A stretch of 64,000 nucleotides of DNA. It comes from Paenibacillus alba. GTDB lineage: Bacteria > Bacillota > Bacilli > Paenibacillales > NBRC-103111. A program made the translations under genes and the position numbers. Numbering within the stretch: the first letter of the stretch is position 1; every line of letters begins with the position of its first letter. The stretch lies in NCBI RefSeq assembly GCF_013204855.1, contig NZ_JABMKZ010000006.1, positions 248,001 to 312,000 on the forward strand, read 5' to 3'. The notes beneath the pieces were generated by a model. That model was not told where the DNA came from. It ran no database searches and worked only from the letters and a program-made list of their open reading frames with translations. Shown one piece after another: positions 42,477-51,399 of the stretch.

Positions 42477-43343
42477 GTGAATGGTAAGCGCCTTAGCCGT
42501 AGGACGTTTCTCAAGAATGGCCTTTTTACCCTTAAAGCCCTTGCTGCCCTAGCCGGAGTTGGCGGTCTTTATAGTATTTTTGGAGAGCGGTTCTGGATTC
42601 AAGTCAAAAGGGTTCCACTGGCCTACCGGCGTTTTCCATCCTCTTTCGCTGGTATGCGTATTGTTCAATTCAGCGATACACATATTGGGAAGTATTACAG
42701 TTTGAAACGATTGGAAGAAGTCGTGGAACTGGTGCAAAAGCAGAAGCCTGATTTGATCTGCTTTACAGGGGATCTATTTGATTCCAAATTCGGGGAAGTA
42801 AGCGATGACGTTATTCCAATTCTCGCACGACTGCAAGCTCAGCTGGGCAAATTTGCTGTCCTCGGTAATCACGATATGCGTTTGAATGCCAAACGAGTCG
42901 TGGATGTGCTGGAGCGCTCGGGTTTTACCGTACTTATTAACGGAAGCCGCTCGATTGTACGAGGACACGAGCGCATGCAGGTGGTAGGTATAGATGAAAT
43001 GTTCCATGGTCAGCCTGACTTGCCGCTTGCGTTGAAGGGGGTAGGCAAGGACGATTTCGTCCTTTTACTTGCCCATGAACCTGATTTTGCAGATACAGCC
43101 TTAGCCTTTCCAGTAGATTTGCAGCTCTCTGGTCACAGCCATGGGGGACAGATACGAATTCCTTTTTACGGGAGCATCTTTATACCAGATTTGGCTCAGA
43201 AGTATCCGATGGGGCTCTACAGCTTCGCGGGAAGTGAATTTCATGTGTATACGAATCGCGGGATAGGAACAACGTTGTTTCCGATCCGCTTCAATTGCCG
43301 GCCAGAGATGACAGTTTTCGACCTTGAGGCTAAGCAGATGTAG
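42477..43343 (+). CDS. Tat-exported metallophosphoesterase, YkuE-like
   Basis: A 288-residue protein with a Tat signal: SRRTFLKNG then a hydrophobic stretch (LAALAGVGGLYSIF). The calcineurin-like catalytic motifs are in order: FSDTHIG, GDLFDS, GNHD, LLAHEPD and GHSHGG. The family hydrolyses phosphodiesters or phosphomonoesters outside the membrane; Bacillus YkuE is linked to the cell wall. The start is GTG 42477 preceded by GGGGAGGG. The pair is divergent from sinI. The exact substrate is unknown. Confidence 0.88.
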   Translation: MNGKRLSRRTFLKNGLFTLKALAALAGVGGLYSIFGERFWIQVKRVPLAYRRFPSSFAGMRIVQFSDTHIGKYYSLKRLEEVVELVQKQKPDLICFTGDLFDSKFGEVSDDVIPILARLQAQLGKFAVLGNHDMRLNAKRVVDVLERSGFTVLINGSRSIVRGHERMQVVGIDEMFHGQPDLPLALKGVGKDDFVLLLAHEPDFADTALAFPVDLQLSGHSHGGQIRIPFYGSIFIPDLAQKYPMGLYSFAGSEFHVYTNRGIGTTLFPIRFNCRPEMTVFDLEAKQM

Positions 43344-43354
43344 CCCTGCAGAAG

Positions 43355-43378
43355 CTCCGCTGGCTTACGCCAACGGAG
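43355..43378. terminator. Hairpin between convergent genes, weak terminator
   Basis: CTCCG-C-TGGC pairs with GCCA-A-CGGAG around TTAC, after the phosphoesterase gene. There is no clear T-run, so termination is uncertain. Confidence 0.4.
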
Positions 43379-43384
43379 TGGAAG

Positions 43385-43672
43385 CTAATAGCAGAACCAT
43401 TTTTTCCAAATATCATAAGAATCTTTGCAGTCCATGTCTTCCCACTTGATCTTATCGAAGTTTTTCGAGTTTTTCTTCATGAAATCATCTAAATCTTCTT
43501 TGCTCTCTTTTTTATTGCTAGTGAAGTGAGAGAATAGTTGTTGAATCGTTTGTGTGGCCGTTTTTTTGTTCACGGAGGAGTTATTTGAGCCTGTTGATGC
43601 AGAAGCATAGGCGGGAAAAAGTATAGCGCTAAACAGTAAAAGGATCAGGGATATTCTGGTGATTTTAAACAT
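43385..43672 (-). CDS. Small secreted protein, 95 residues, unknown function
   Basis: It has a Sec signal peptide (SLILLLFSAILFPAYASA, likely cut after ASA). The mature part of about 70 residues is rich in Lys, Asp and Ser and ends with DMDCKDSYDIWKKWFCY, in which two Cys 13 residues apart could form a disulphide. AGGGAGG precedes the ATG. No family recognised. It is convergent with the phosphoesterase and lies next to the GATAC boxes at 43798 and 43868. Confidence 0.7.
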   Translation of the reverse strand: MFKITRISLILLLFSAILFPAYASASTGSNNSSVNKKTATQTIQQLFSHFTSNKKESKEDLDDFMKKNSKNFDKIKWEDMDCKDSYDIWKKWFCY

Positions 43673-43797
43673 TGTACCTAACCTCCCTTCATGATAAATT
43701 AATATGTATGTAGGAGTGGCTGTTCGTTATTAAGAATTATATCGTAAATATTAGGTTTTGAGAACTAGAAAAGGCATAGATCATTTCTAACATTTGT

Positions 43798-43812
43798 GAT
43801 ACAATATGTATC
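43798..43812. promoter_or_regulatory. GATAC-type operator 3
   Basis: GATACAATATGTATC has perfect arms around a 5-bp centre, between the divergent small secreted gene and the integrase-like gene. Confidence 0.6.
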
Positions 43813-43867
43813 ATATGGTAATAAAGAGGGGGGTTTTAGAAGGAAACTATTTTTTTTAGTATTTTTG

Positions 43868-43882
43868 GATACAATTAGTATC
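43868..43882. promoter_or_regulatory. GATAC-type operator 4
   Basis: GATACAATTAGTATC has perfect arms, 70 bp after operator 3 and 41 bp before the integrase-like ATG. Confidence 0.6.
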
Positions 43883-43923
43883 GCATAAAATGAATCCGAT
43901 TAAAATGATGTGAGGTGCAACTC

Positions 43924-44430
43924 ATGCAAGTTGTTCAGCCTATTAGAGAACAAGAGAAAATCGAAGCCATACAAGCCGTGTTGAAAGAACAGTCGATTCG
44001 AGACTGGCTTCTATTCACAATTGGGATTAATTCGGGACTCCATCTAAGTGATCTTCTATCTTTGAAAGTAAAAGATGTGATGGATCGAAATATCGTACAT
44101 GTGCGGGAGGAAAAGACGGGTAAATTAAAGACGTTTCAGCTTTCTACACAGCTCAAGGTATTTATTGAGGATTATATCAAATATATGGATGAAGACAATT
44201 TCTTATTTCCATCCCAACGAACGGGTAATCCAATTAAGAGAATTCGGGTTTATCGGATTCTAAGCGAAGCCGCCAAGCAGGTGGGGCTATCTGATATTGG
44301 TACGCACACGCTCCGCAAAACATATGGTTATCATTATTACCTAAAAACGAAAAACGTCTCCGTTTTGAGAGATTTATTCAATCAATCGGCCCCATCCGTT
44401 ACTTTAAGATATATCGGTGTGACGAGCTAG
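43924..44430 (+). CDS. Tyrosine-recombinase-like protein with altered catalytic residues
   Basis: A 168-residue protein equal to the catalytic domain of tyrosine recombinases, without the N-terminal SAM-like domain. The helix normally holding the first Arg reads GLHLSDLLSL (His instead of Arg). THTLRKTYGYH keeps the H-x-x-R pair. The GHSS-type motif reads NQSAPSVTLRYIG (Gln instead of His, Tyr kept). Two catalytic positions are thus changed. It may be a DNA-binding regulator rather than an active recombinase. ATG 43924 follows GAGGTG by 6 nt. No attachment sites were found nearby. Confidence 0.8.
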   Translation: MQVVQPIREQEKIEAIQAVLKEQSIRDWLLFTIGINSGLHLSDLLSLKVKDVMDRNIVHVREEKTGKLKTFQLSTQLKVFIEDYIKYMDEDNFLFPSQRTGNPIKRIRVYRILSEAAKQVGLSDIGTHTLRKTYGYHYYLKTKNVSVLRDLFNQSAPSVTLRYIGVTS

Positions 44431-44482
44431 CCATCACTTCAATTCAAAGATCATAGCTGAGCGTTGGGAGTGTGACTTCTTT

Positions 44483-44626
44483 ATGAAACACGAAGAAAAA
44501 ATTCTGGTTAACATTCATCAAGTACTTCAGCAGCTAGGAATTGACCCACAGAAGTTTCAGCCTACAACAGGGATATCTTCCTCACAACCTACTCCAAAGA
44601 GCGCTCAGCTCTCACAAAAGCGATAA
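44483..44626 (+). CDS. Possible small protein, 47 residues
   Basis: The frame begins MKHEEKILVNIHQVLQQLGI and ends QPTPKSAQLSQKR: a helical half and a Ser/Pro-rich tail. GGGAG lies 12 nt upstream, a weak site. Its 3' end overlaps the convergent regulator gene by 38 bp. No family recognised; it may be a real small gene following the integrase-like gene, or chance. Confidence 0.4.
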   Translation: MKHEEKILVNIHQVLQQLGIDPQKFQPTTGISSSQPTPKSAQLSQKR

Positions 44627-44975
44627 ATCTTCTTGCTTCTTCGGGAGTCAGCCTTCTGCCATCTACCGTTAAAGAAAACTTTTTGAGAATGCTTTCATCC
44701 GTCAAATCGAGATGTTCAACGAATTCGCGAACATCGTGATCAAGAACCATTTCGGGTTGATCTGTTCTACCTAGCAAGTAATCAATCGTAACATGAAAGA
44801 AAGTTGCAATCTTATTAATCGTTTCGTAATCGGGCTCACGGCGATTGGTTTCATAATGCGAAAGAGCAGCTCGAGAAATCCCGATTTTCGTGGATAGTTC
44901 TTCTTGAGTCAGTCCTCTTTTTTCACGTAATTGCGCAATGCGATCTCCATACTTCAAGTAGGTATCATTCCTCAC
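44589..44975 (-). CDS. XRE-family transcriptional regulator
   Basis: A 128-residue protein: an N-terminal helix-turn-helix (GLTQEELSTKIGISRAALSH, then YETNRREPDYETINKIA), then a linker IDYLLGRTDQP typical of phage-repressor-like XRE proteins, and a short C-terminal domain. No ImmA partner is adjacent. It lies amid four or five GATAC-N5-GTATC boxes and is the best local candidate to bind them; this is inference from position. Confidence 0.82.
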   Translation of the reverse strand: MRNDTYLKYGDRIAQLREKRGLTQEELSTKIGISRAALSHYETNRREPDYETINKIATFFHVTIDYLLGRTDQPEMVLDHDVREFVEHLDLTDESILKKFSLTVDGRRLTPEEARRFIAFVRAERSLE

Positions 44976-45096
44976 TATTTATATTTCCTATAACCAATAT
45001 CCACTGCTTTTTAAGGCTGTATCAGAGAACTATTATAGCAAAGCGGAGATTCATTTGACTAGATAAAAGATGAAACTATAAAGGAGAGTTATGGGA

Positions 45097-45531
45097 ATGG
45101 CAGTGGAGAAAAGGAATAAATTGGCATTAGTGGTACCGTTTATAGGCAAGTTAAATATTGTTCAAATTCGAGATCAACCTATTAATAGCAAATATACATT
45201 AATTGACATTATAGAGCTTGAGAAATATCATTTTAAATTTATTAGCTCGTTATGCTTGCCAACGAATCACCAGGTCACTTATGGATTTGAACTGACCATT
45301 TTTAATCAATCCATTCAAGTTTTCGGCGGCATTACGCTAGTCAGCAATACGGAAAATGAATACGTGTATAAAGCAATCATTAAACAGGACAAGCATGCAG
45401 ATACGGATTCTGAAATGATATATATGATTAATCAGCTAGCCGCCAAACAGAATAATAAATACGGTAAACTAGTTAAAAGCTACTCAACAGATTCTTTATC
45501 CATGGAGAATACAGTCGATCTGATATGCTGA
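45097..45531 (+). CDS. Hypothetical protein, possibly PilZ-like beta-barrel
   Basis: The 144-residue protein is beta-rich: LIDIIELEKYHFKFISSLCL, LTIFNQSIQVFGGITLV, YVYKAIIKQ. The order of strands resembles PilZ domains, but the c-di-GMP-binding RxxxR and (D/N)xSxxG motifs are missing. ATG 45097 has AAGGAGAG at good distance; the ATG at 45091 is too close. Function unknown. It stands alone between divergent and downstream genes. Confidence 0.6.
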   Translation: MAVEKRNKLALVVPFIGKLNIVQIRDQPINSKYTLIDIIELEKYHFKFISSLCLPTNHQVTYGFELTIFNQSIQVFGGITLVSNTENEYVYKAIIKQDKHADTDSEMIYMINQLAAKQNNKYGKLVKSYSTDSLSMENTVDLIC

Positions 45532-45617
45532 AAAAGCTAGAAGAATCAGTAGATTCGTCTATGAATTAACGGATATTCAAGCCTTTTTCACAAATTCTGG
45601 ATTTCCCCCCTTGTAAT

Positions 45618-45632
45618 GTTACAAATCGTATC
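45618..45632. promoter_or_regulatory. GATAC-type operator 5 (imperfect)
   Basis: GTTACAAATCGTATC shares the AAATCGTATC half with operator 1. A further half-site with TATAC and GTAAC lies at 45647-45661. Both precede the Cys-rich gene at 45697. Confidence 0.45.
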
Positions 45633-45696
45633 CTATAATTGGTTTGTATACATATCGTAACAATTGTTGAATCCGAGAAATTAAGGGGGGAAGATC

Positions 45697-45978
45697 ATGA
45701 ATTTAGATATTGTATATTGTATTCAATGTAATTCACTTATGGTAAAAGAAAACGCAAACAAGATCTTTAAGACGGGTTTTTATCATACGACGATCCCACT
45801 TTGCCTCTGTAAATCGTGTGCTTGTACGGAGGAAAATAGGTTCAATATTGAAATTATTGGCAATTCACATAAATGTTATACGGATTTTGATCTGCCGTTG
45901 TCCTATCAAGTTCTAAGGGCGCACGTACATAGAGTGATCTACCAAAAAGAAACTTTTGCTTCAACATACGGACTATAA
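45697..45978 (+). CDS. Small Cys-rich protein, zinc-ribbon-like
   Basis: A 93-residue protein with C-I-Q-C near the N-terminus and L-C-L-C-K-S-C-A-C around residues 36-43, a pattern fitting a small zinc-binding fold. The rest has no known motif. AAGGGGGG precedes the ATG, and two GATAC-like boxes lie upstream, so it may belong to the same regulon as sinI. Function unknown. Confidence 0.65.
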   Translation: MNLDIVYCIQCNSLMVKENANKIFKTGFYHTTIPLCLCKSCACTEENRFNIEIIGNSHKCYTDFDLPLSYQVLRAHVHRVIYQKETFASTYGL

Positions 45979-45994
45979 GAATGGACATTCCAAG

Positions 45995-46032
45995 AAGCCG
46001 CCCCTCTTTTATGAAAAGTGGAGCGGCTTTTT
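45995..46032 (+). terminator. Intrinsic terminator
   Basis: AAGCCGC pairs with GCGGCTT, with an inner CTTTT/AAAAG stem, followed by TTTTT. Confidence 0.8.
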
Positions 46033-46042
46033 GTCGTTGCTG

Positions 46043-46471
46043 TTACTGCAGCAAATGCTTATAAGCACTATAATCAATTGCCTGCTTCTCCAAGAAGCTG
46101 GTTAAGCTCTTGTAGTCGCGCTTAGGAGTTGCAAGAATATATCCTTCAATGCAGTGGTCTCTTGTGACTTGATCGGCTTGCGCTTCGAGGGCTACTTGTC
46201 CGATGCGAGCGGCGATCGAATGCTTGGCAATATCCCGGAAAGCTGTTGGCACCGGCGAAACGAGTTGATCCAGAAATACTTTGGAATCTTCCGTCCATAG
46301 ATGCCGGGAGCTGTCAACGTAATGATTCTGCCAATCGAGCTTCGACTTGCCGTCTTCCTTGGGAAGTACCTTGAGAAACTTGCGAAACATGAAAAATCCG
46401 CCTACCGACATGAAAAAAAGCAGGACACATACCCAGAAAATGATGAACCACATGAAGAAATCATTAGCCAT
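46043..46471 (-). CDS. DUF2621-like membrane-anchored protein
   Basis: A 142-residue protein with an N-terminal membrane helix (WFIIFWVCVLLFFMSVGGFF) and a conserved soluble part: FRKFLKVLPKEDGKSKLDW, RHLWTEDSKVFLDQLVSPVP, IARIG-like region and YILATPKRDYKSL. This matches a Bacillales family of unknown function (DUF2621). It is convergent to the Cys-rich gene and divergent from nfo. Confidence 0.75.
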   Translation of the reverse strand: MANDFFMWFIIFWVCVLLFFMSVGGFFMFRKFLKVLPKEDGKSKLDWQNHYVDSSRHLWTEDSKVFLDQLVSPVPTAFRDIAKHSIAARIGQVALEAQADQVTRDHCIEGYILATPKRDYKSLTSFLEKQAIDYSAYKHLLQ

Positions 46472-46593
46472 TTATTTGTCACCTCACTCGTTTACATCGT
46501 TATGTGATAAGAATTATACCTTATTTCTAGATTTCTTGCGACAATCCGAGTAAAATAGGAGGGTAGAAGACACATACAAAGGAGTTATGGATC

Positions 46594-47721
46594 ATGCCCA
46601 ATATTGGCTCACACGTTTCATTCTCAGATAAAGGTTTGTTAAATGCAGCTGAAGAAGCAGTTTCATACGGTTCTTCCACGTTTATGATATACACAGGTGC
46701 TCCGCAAAATACGCGCCGTAAACCAATTGAGGATCAATATATTGAAGAAGGCAAAGCTCTGATGGACAAGCATGCCATCAGCGAAATCGTCGTCCACGCT
46801 CCCTATATTATTAATCTAGGTTCCTACAAAGAGGATACGTTTGAGCTGGCTGTTCGCTTTCTGCAAGAAGAAATTCGTCGTACCGACTACATTGGCGTTC
46901 GCAATATTGTGCTTCATCCTGGAGCCTATACGGACAAAGATGCCGAGTATGGCATTGCTAGAATCGCTGATGGATTGAACGAAGTGCTTGCTGGCGTGAA
47001 GGATACGAATGTCAAGATTGCACTGGAAACGATGGCTGGCAAAGGGACTGAAATTGGCCGCAGCTTTGAGGAGATTGCCGAGATCATCGAGCGTGTTGAA
47101 GAAAATAGCAAAATTTCCGTTTGTCTGGATACTTGCCATATTCATGATGCCGGCTATGATATCGTGAACGATCTGGACGGTGTTCTGCATCATTTTGATA
47201 AAGTCGTCGGTTTGGAAAGACTTGGCGTGATTCACTTGAATGACAGTAAAAATGCCCGCGGAGCCAGCAAAGACCGTCACGCACCGTTAGGTTCGGGATG
47301 GATTGGCTTTGAGGCGATGAATAATGTAGCCAACCATCCTAAGCTGCAGCATTTGCCGATGATTCTAGAGACACCATGGATCGGAAAAGAAGACAAAACG
47401 CAGCGTCCGATGTACGAGGCTGAGATCGCTTTGTTGTCAGGCAATTTGAGCGGACGTTTTGGCGGCGAATTCTTGGATCAAGTCGAGCGGATTGACCACT
47501 TATTCGGTAAAAAAGATATTCATTTCCGTGATTATGTCCTAAATACATGGGATCTATTGAAAAATGATGCAAAAGCGAAGAAAGCGGATGGCCGCGAGCC
47601 TTTGGAGCGTTTGTACGATATCCTGTTCGAAGAACGCATTTTGGCTGATTTGACAGAAGAACAATTGAATCAACGCCTGATTGTGTGGCTTGCCGGCAAA
47701 GATGTGTTGAAAAAAGCTTAA
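46594..47721 (+). CDS. nfo: Endonuclease IV (AP endonuclease) with C-terminal extension
   Basis: The first about 285 residues carry the endonuclease IV metal sites in order: [69 protein letters not shown] and LETP. It cleaves DNA at abasic sites. The protein is 375 residues, about 80-90 longer than usual, with a helical tail (residues about 290-375) of unknown role. AAGGAG precedes the ATG. Confidence 0.93.
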   Translation: MPNIGSHVSFSDKGLLNAAEEAVSYGSSTFMIYTGAPQNTRRKPIEDQYIEEGKALMDKHAISEIVVHAPYIINLGSYKEDTFELAVRFLQEEIRRTDYIGVRNIVLHPGAYTDKDAEYGIARIADGLNEVLAGVKDTNVKIALETMAGKGTEIGRSFEEIAEIIERVEENSKISVCLDTCHIHDAGYDIVNDLDGVLHHFDKVVGLERLGVIHLNDSKNARGASKDRHAPLGSGWIGFEAMNNVANHPKLQHLPMILETPWIGKEDKTQRPMYEAEIALLSGNLSGRFGGEFLDQVERIDHLFGKKDIHFRDYVLNTWDLLKNDAKAKKADGREPLERLYDILFEERILADLTEEQLNQRLIVWLAGKDVLKKA

Positions 47722-47743
47722 TAGAGTTCAATAATAGAAACGC

Positions 47744-47770
47744 AGCTCCCTTAACGGGGAGCTTTAGTTT
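47744..47770 (+). terminator. Intrinsic terminator after nfo
   Basis: AGCTCCC and GGGAGCT form a stem around TTAACG, followed by TTAGTTT. Confidence 0.75.
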
Positions 47771-47790
47771 AGGCTTATAGGGGGAGAAAC

Positions 47791-48690
47791 ATGGTACTGG
47801 CAAGTAATAATAGTCCACTTCGTAAAGACATCGAAATGAAGAATAGGGCAAGAATGTTAATTTCCTGTCCGGATCAACCAGGCATCGTCGCGGCAGTTTC
47901 ACAATTTTTATTTGAATATGGCGCAAATATCGTGCAATCCGATCAATATACGATGGATCCGGAAGGCGGAATGTTCTTCATCCGTATCGAATTTGATCTG
48001 GAAGAGCTTGCGAGTCGTGTCGAGCAGCTGAAAGCGGATTTCTCCGGCGTTGCCGACAAGTTCAAAATGGATTGGAGCCTTTCGTCAGCCAGCCAGAAAA
48101 AGCGGATCGCGATTTTCGTATCGAAGGAAGATCATGCTTTGCTTGAGCTGCTATGGCATTGGCGTGCTGGCGATCTGAATGCGGATATCGCGATGGTGAT
48201 CAGCAATCATCCGGATATGCAGTCGCTGGTAGAGCCTTTCGGCATTCCGTATTACCACATTCCGGTAACGGCCGATACGAAAGCAGAAGCGGAGCGCCGT
48301 CAGCTAGAAGTGGTGGGAGACAAAGTAGATGCGATCGTTCTCGCACGCTATATGCAAATCGTGTCGCCTTCTTTCATTAAGCATTACGCGAATCGGATCA
48401 TTAATATTCATCATTCGTTCTTGCCAGCGTTTGTCGGCGGCAAGCCTTATGCGCAAGCTCATAACCGCGGTGTGAAAATCATCGGAGCCACGGCCCATTA
48501 CGTGACGGAAGAATTAGATGGCGGGCCGATTATTGAGCAGGACGTTCAGCGGGTAAGCCACCGCGACAACGTCGAAGACTTGAAACGAATCGGTCGACAT
48601 ATTGAACGAATTGTTCTTGCCAGAGCCGTCGCGTGGCATGTTGAAGATCGAATTATTGTTCATAACAATAAAACGGTTGTTTTTAATTAA
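47791..48690 (+). CDS. purU: Formyltetrahydrofolate deformylase
   Basis: A 299-residue protein: an N-terminal ACT domain (RMLISCPDQPGIVAAVSQFL), then a formyltransferase-fold domain with ARYMQIVSPSF, the catalytic INIHHSFLPAF and TEELDGGPIIEQ containing the Asp. It hydrolyses 10-formyl-THF to formate and THF, balancing one-carbon units. GGGGGAG lies 5 nt before the ATG. It sits between two terminators, so is probably a single-gene unit. Confidence 0.95.
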   Translation: MVLASNNSPLRKDIEMKNRARMLISCPDQPGIVAAVSQFLFEYGANIVQSDQYTMDPEGGMFFIRIEFDLEELASRVEQLKADFSGVADKFKMDWSLSSASQKKRIAIFVSKEDHALLELLWHWRAGDLNADIAMVISNHPDMQSLVEPFGIPYYHIPVTADTKAEAERRQLEVVGDKVDAIVLARYMQIVSPSFIKHYANRIINIHHSFLPAFVGGKPYAQAHNRGVKIIGATAHYVTEELDGGPIIEQDVQRVSHRDNVEDLKRIGRHIERIVLARAVAWHVEDRIIVHNNKTVVFN

Positions 48691-48703
48691 TGGGGAAAGC
48701 TAG

Positions 48704-48732
48704 GCTGTGTCCGCTGCGGATGCAGCTTTTTT
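48704..48732 (+). terminator. Intrinsic terminator after purU
   Basis: A 10-bp stem with two G-T pairs (GCTGTGTCCG with CGGATGCAGC) around a 3-nt loop, followed by TTTTTT. Confidence 0.85.
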
Positions 48733-48884
48733 GGCAAGATGCCGTGCAGACGTGAACTCCTTTTAGCGGTTTATTGTGGCAAAGCCTCAAAGCAAATGGT
48801 ACAATAATGCAAGCGATAAAAACTACTTGTATGTACAAGTTGGACATGGATGATAAATACAGAAAAATAGGAGGAAATTCTCGA

Positions 48885-50906
48885 ATGACAGTTACAAACA
48901 AAACGATTGAACAACTAGCCGTAGACACGATCCGTACTCTCGGTATCGATGCCGTTGAGAAAGCCAAATCAGGACACCCAGGTATGGTTATGGGGGCAGC
49001 TCCAATGGCTTACGTGCTGTGGAAACAACATATGAAACACAATCCGGCCAATCCAAAATGGGTCAATCGTGACCGTTTCGTGCTTTCCGCGGGACATGGC
49101 TCCATGCTGCTATACAGCCTTCTTCACTTATGTGGATACGATCTGCCGATCGAAGAGATCAAGAACTTCCGCCAATGGGGAAGCAAGACGCCAGGACATC
49201 CGGAATACGGTCATACAGCCGGTGTTGACGCAACGACAGGTCCTCTTGGACAAGGTATTGGTATGGCTGTGGGTATGGCGATGGCCGAAGCTCACCTGAG
49301 AGAGACTTATAACAAAGAGAACTTCCCTGTAATCGACCACTATACTTATGCAATCTGTGGCGACGGCGATATGATGGAAGGCGTTTCTTCCGAAGCCGTT
49401 TCCTTGGCAGCGCACCTGAAATTGGGCAAATTAATTATGTTGTACGATTCCAACGATATCTCGCTGGATGGCGAATTGAATATGGCATTCTCCGAAAACG
49501 TTCAAGGACGTTTCGAAGCTTATGGCTGGCAAGTTCTGCGCGTAGAAGAGCAAAATGATCTTGCTGCTATTTCCCGAGCAATTGCAGAAGCCAAAGCGGA
49601 TACAACACGTCCTACCTTGATTGAAGTGAAAACAACAATCGGCTTCGGCAGCCCGAACAAAGGCGGCAAAGGCGGTCACGTAGGTCCTCATGGTTCACCG
49701 CTTGGCGGCGACGAAGTGAAATTGACGAAGCAAGCCTATGGCTGGCCGGAAGAACCGGATTTCTTGGTTCCGGACGAAGTTAAAGCGCATTATGCGGAGA
49801 TTCAAAAAGAAGGCGCTGCAGCTGAACAAGCTTGGAGCACGCTGCTGAATGACTACATCAAAGCGTTCCCAGAGCTTGGCAGCCAATTCAGCGCAGCTGT
49901 AAGTGGTGAACTGCCAGCAGGCTGGGATGCAGACCTTCCGGTCTACAGCACATCGGACAAGCCGATGGCAACACGTGTTGCTTCCGGTAATGCGATCAAT
50001 GCCGTTGCTGGCAAATTGCCGCAATTGATCGGTGGCTCCGCGGATCTGGCGAGCTCCAACAACACGATGATCAAGGGTGAAGCGAACTTCACGGCTAGCA
50101 GCTATGCAGGCCGTAACGTATGGTTCGGTGTTCGTGAATTCGGTATGGGTACTGCACTGAATGGTATGGCTTTGCATGGCGGTGTGAAAGTATACGGAGC
50201 AACTTTCTTCGTATTCTCCGACTATCTGCGTGCTTCCATCCGTTTGGCAGCTCTTATGCAGCTTCCGGTTATCTATGTTCTAACACATGACAGTATTGCT
50301 GTTGGTGAAGACGGACCTACGCATGAGCCGATTGAACAACTGCCAGCGCTTCGCGTCATTCCGGGCATTACCGTCATTCGTCCTGCGGACGGCAACGAAA
50401 CTTCCGAAGCATGGCGTTATGCGATTGCTGAGGCTAAAGGGCCAGTTGCGCTCGTATTGACTCGTCAAAATCTGCCGATTCTTGAAGGTGCGGTAGAAGG
50501 AGCGAAAGCTAACCTTAGAAAAGGCGGATACGTGGTATCCGACGCAGCTAACGGCAAGCCAGACGCTCAGATCCTGGCAACAGGCTCCGAAGTGCAATTG
50601 GCTGTCGCGGCGCAAAAATTGCTGCAAGAAGAAGGCATTCACGTTCGTGTCGTCAGTTTGCCAAGCTTGGAGCTGTTCGAGAAGCAATCCAAAGAATACA
50701 AAGATTCCGTTATTTTGCCGGAAGTTAAGAAGCGTCTTGCAGTTGAAATGGCGTACCCGCTTGGTTGGGAGCGTTATGTAGGCGACCAAGGATCTATCTT
50801 GGGGATTTCCACTTTCGGAGCATCCGCACCTGGCGACGTAGTCCTCAAAGAATACGGCTTCTCTCCTGAAAATGTTGTAGCGAGAGTGAAAGCTCTCTTG
50901 TCATAA
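48885..50906 (+). CDS. tkt: Transketolase
   Basis: A 673-residue thiamine-diphosphate enzyme. Motifs include [14 protein letters not shown], the TPP site [13 protein letters not shown] with [23 protein letters not shown], and [16 protein letters not shown]. It transfers two-carbon units in the pentose phosphate pathway. ATG 48885 follows TAGGAGG by about 10 nt and gives a normal family length; the longer frame from 48774 includes the untranslated leader. Confidence 0.96.
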   Translation: MTVTNKTIEQLAVDTIRTLGIDAVEKAKSGHPGMVMGAAPMAYVLWKQHMKHNPANPKWVNRDRFVLSAGHGSMLLYSLLHLCGYDLPIEEIKNFRQWGSKTPGHPEYGHTAGVDATTGPLGQGIGMAVGMAMAEAHLRETYNKENFPVIDHYTYAICGDGDMMEGVSSEAVSLAAHLKLGKLIMLYDSNDISLDGELNMAFSENVQGRFEAYGWQVLRVEEQNDLAAISRAIAEAKADTTRPTLIEVKTTIGFGSPNKGGKGGHVGPHGSPLGGDEVKLTKQAYGWPEEPDFLVPDEVKAHYAEIQKEGAAAEQAWSTLLNDYIKAFPELGSQFSAAVSGELPAGWDADLPVYSTSDKPMATRVASGNAINAVAGKLPQLIGGSADLASSNNTMIKGEANFTASSYAGRNVWFGVREFGMGTALNGMALHGGVKVYGATFFVFSDYLRASIRLAALMQLPVIYVLTHDSIAVGEDGPTHEPIEQLPALRVIPGITVIRPADGNETSEAWRYAIAEAKGPVALVLTRQNLPILEGAVEGAKANLRKGGYVVSDAANGKPDAQILATGSEVQLAVAAQKLLQEEGIHVRVVSLPSLELFEKQSKEYKDSVILPEVKKRLAVEMAYPLGWERYVGDQGSILGISTFGASAPGDVVLKEYGFSPENVVARVKALLS

Positions 50907-50920
50907 GCTAATTCATCCAT

Positions 50921-50949
50921 GGCCAAAGCCCACCAACGGTGGGCTTGCC
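50921..50949 (+). terminator. Hairpin after tkt
   Basis: GGC plus AAGCCCACC pairs with GGTGGGCTT plus GCC around AAC, followed by a T-poor tail. Likely a weak terminator or processing site. Confidence 0.55.
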
Positions 50950-50985
50950 ATTATTCATTGTTCATTAGAGGGGGAACTATTCACC

Positions 50986-51303
50986 ATGTCCAGCTTTGAA
51001 AATGTAACCGTATTAACGAAAGCCAATGTTTATTTCGACGGTAAAGTAACGAGCCGTACCGTTGTATTCGCAGACGGAACCAAAAAAACGCTCGGTATCT
51101 TGCTTCCAGGTGAATACGAATTCGGCACAGATACGAAAGAAATTATGGAAATCCAAGCTGGCGACTTGAATGTATTGCTTCCGGGCAGCAGTGAATGGAT
51201 CAGCATTAGCGGTCAAGGTGAATTCACAGTTCCGGCTAATGCGAAATTCAAGCTCGAAGTGAAAACAGTCAGCGATTATATTTGCTCTTATATTTCTGAA
51301 TAA
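50986..51303 (+). CDS. ppnP: Pyrimidine/purine nucleoside phosphorylase
   Basis: A 105-residue single cupin domain: [35 protein letters not shown], then [11 protein letters not shown] and a final YICSYI. These match E. coli PpnP, which phosphorolyses several nucleosides. GGGGG lies upstream. It is the last housekeeping gene before the tail cluster. Confidence 0.9.
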   Translation: MSSFENVTVLTKANVYFDGKVTSRTVVFADGTKKTLGILLPGEYEFGTDTKEIMEIQAGDLNVLLPGSSEWISISGQGEFTVPANAKFKLEVKTVSDYICSYISE

Positions 51304-51333
51304 ATTAGACGGAGAGATTATTCTCTGCCAAAG

Positions 51334-51384
51334 AAATCCCATACTTCTATCGGACTTAAAGTCGGATGGAGGTATGGGATTTTT
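51334..51384 (+). terminator. Terminator after ppnP
   Basis: AAATCCCATAC pairs with GTATGGGATTT, with an inner hairpin CGGACTT/AAGTCGG-like, followed by TTTT. Confidence 0.85.
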
Positions 51385-51399
51385 GGGTTTGGATCATGA

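Noticed and set aside
43924..44430. Active integrase marking the edge of a mobile element
   Set aside because: Two catalytic positions are changed, the N-terminal domain is missing, and no direct repeats or tRNA target were seen nearby.
48774..48884. Upstream in-frame start for tkt
   Set aside because: The extra 37 residues are not family-like, and AGGAGG precedes the ATG at 48885.
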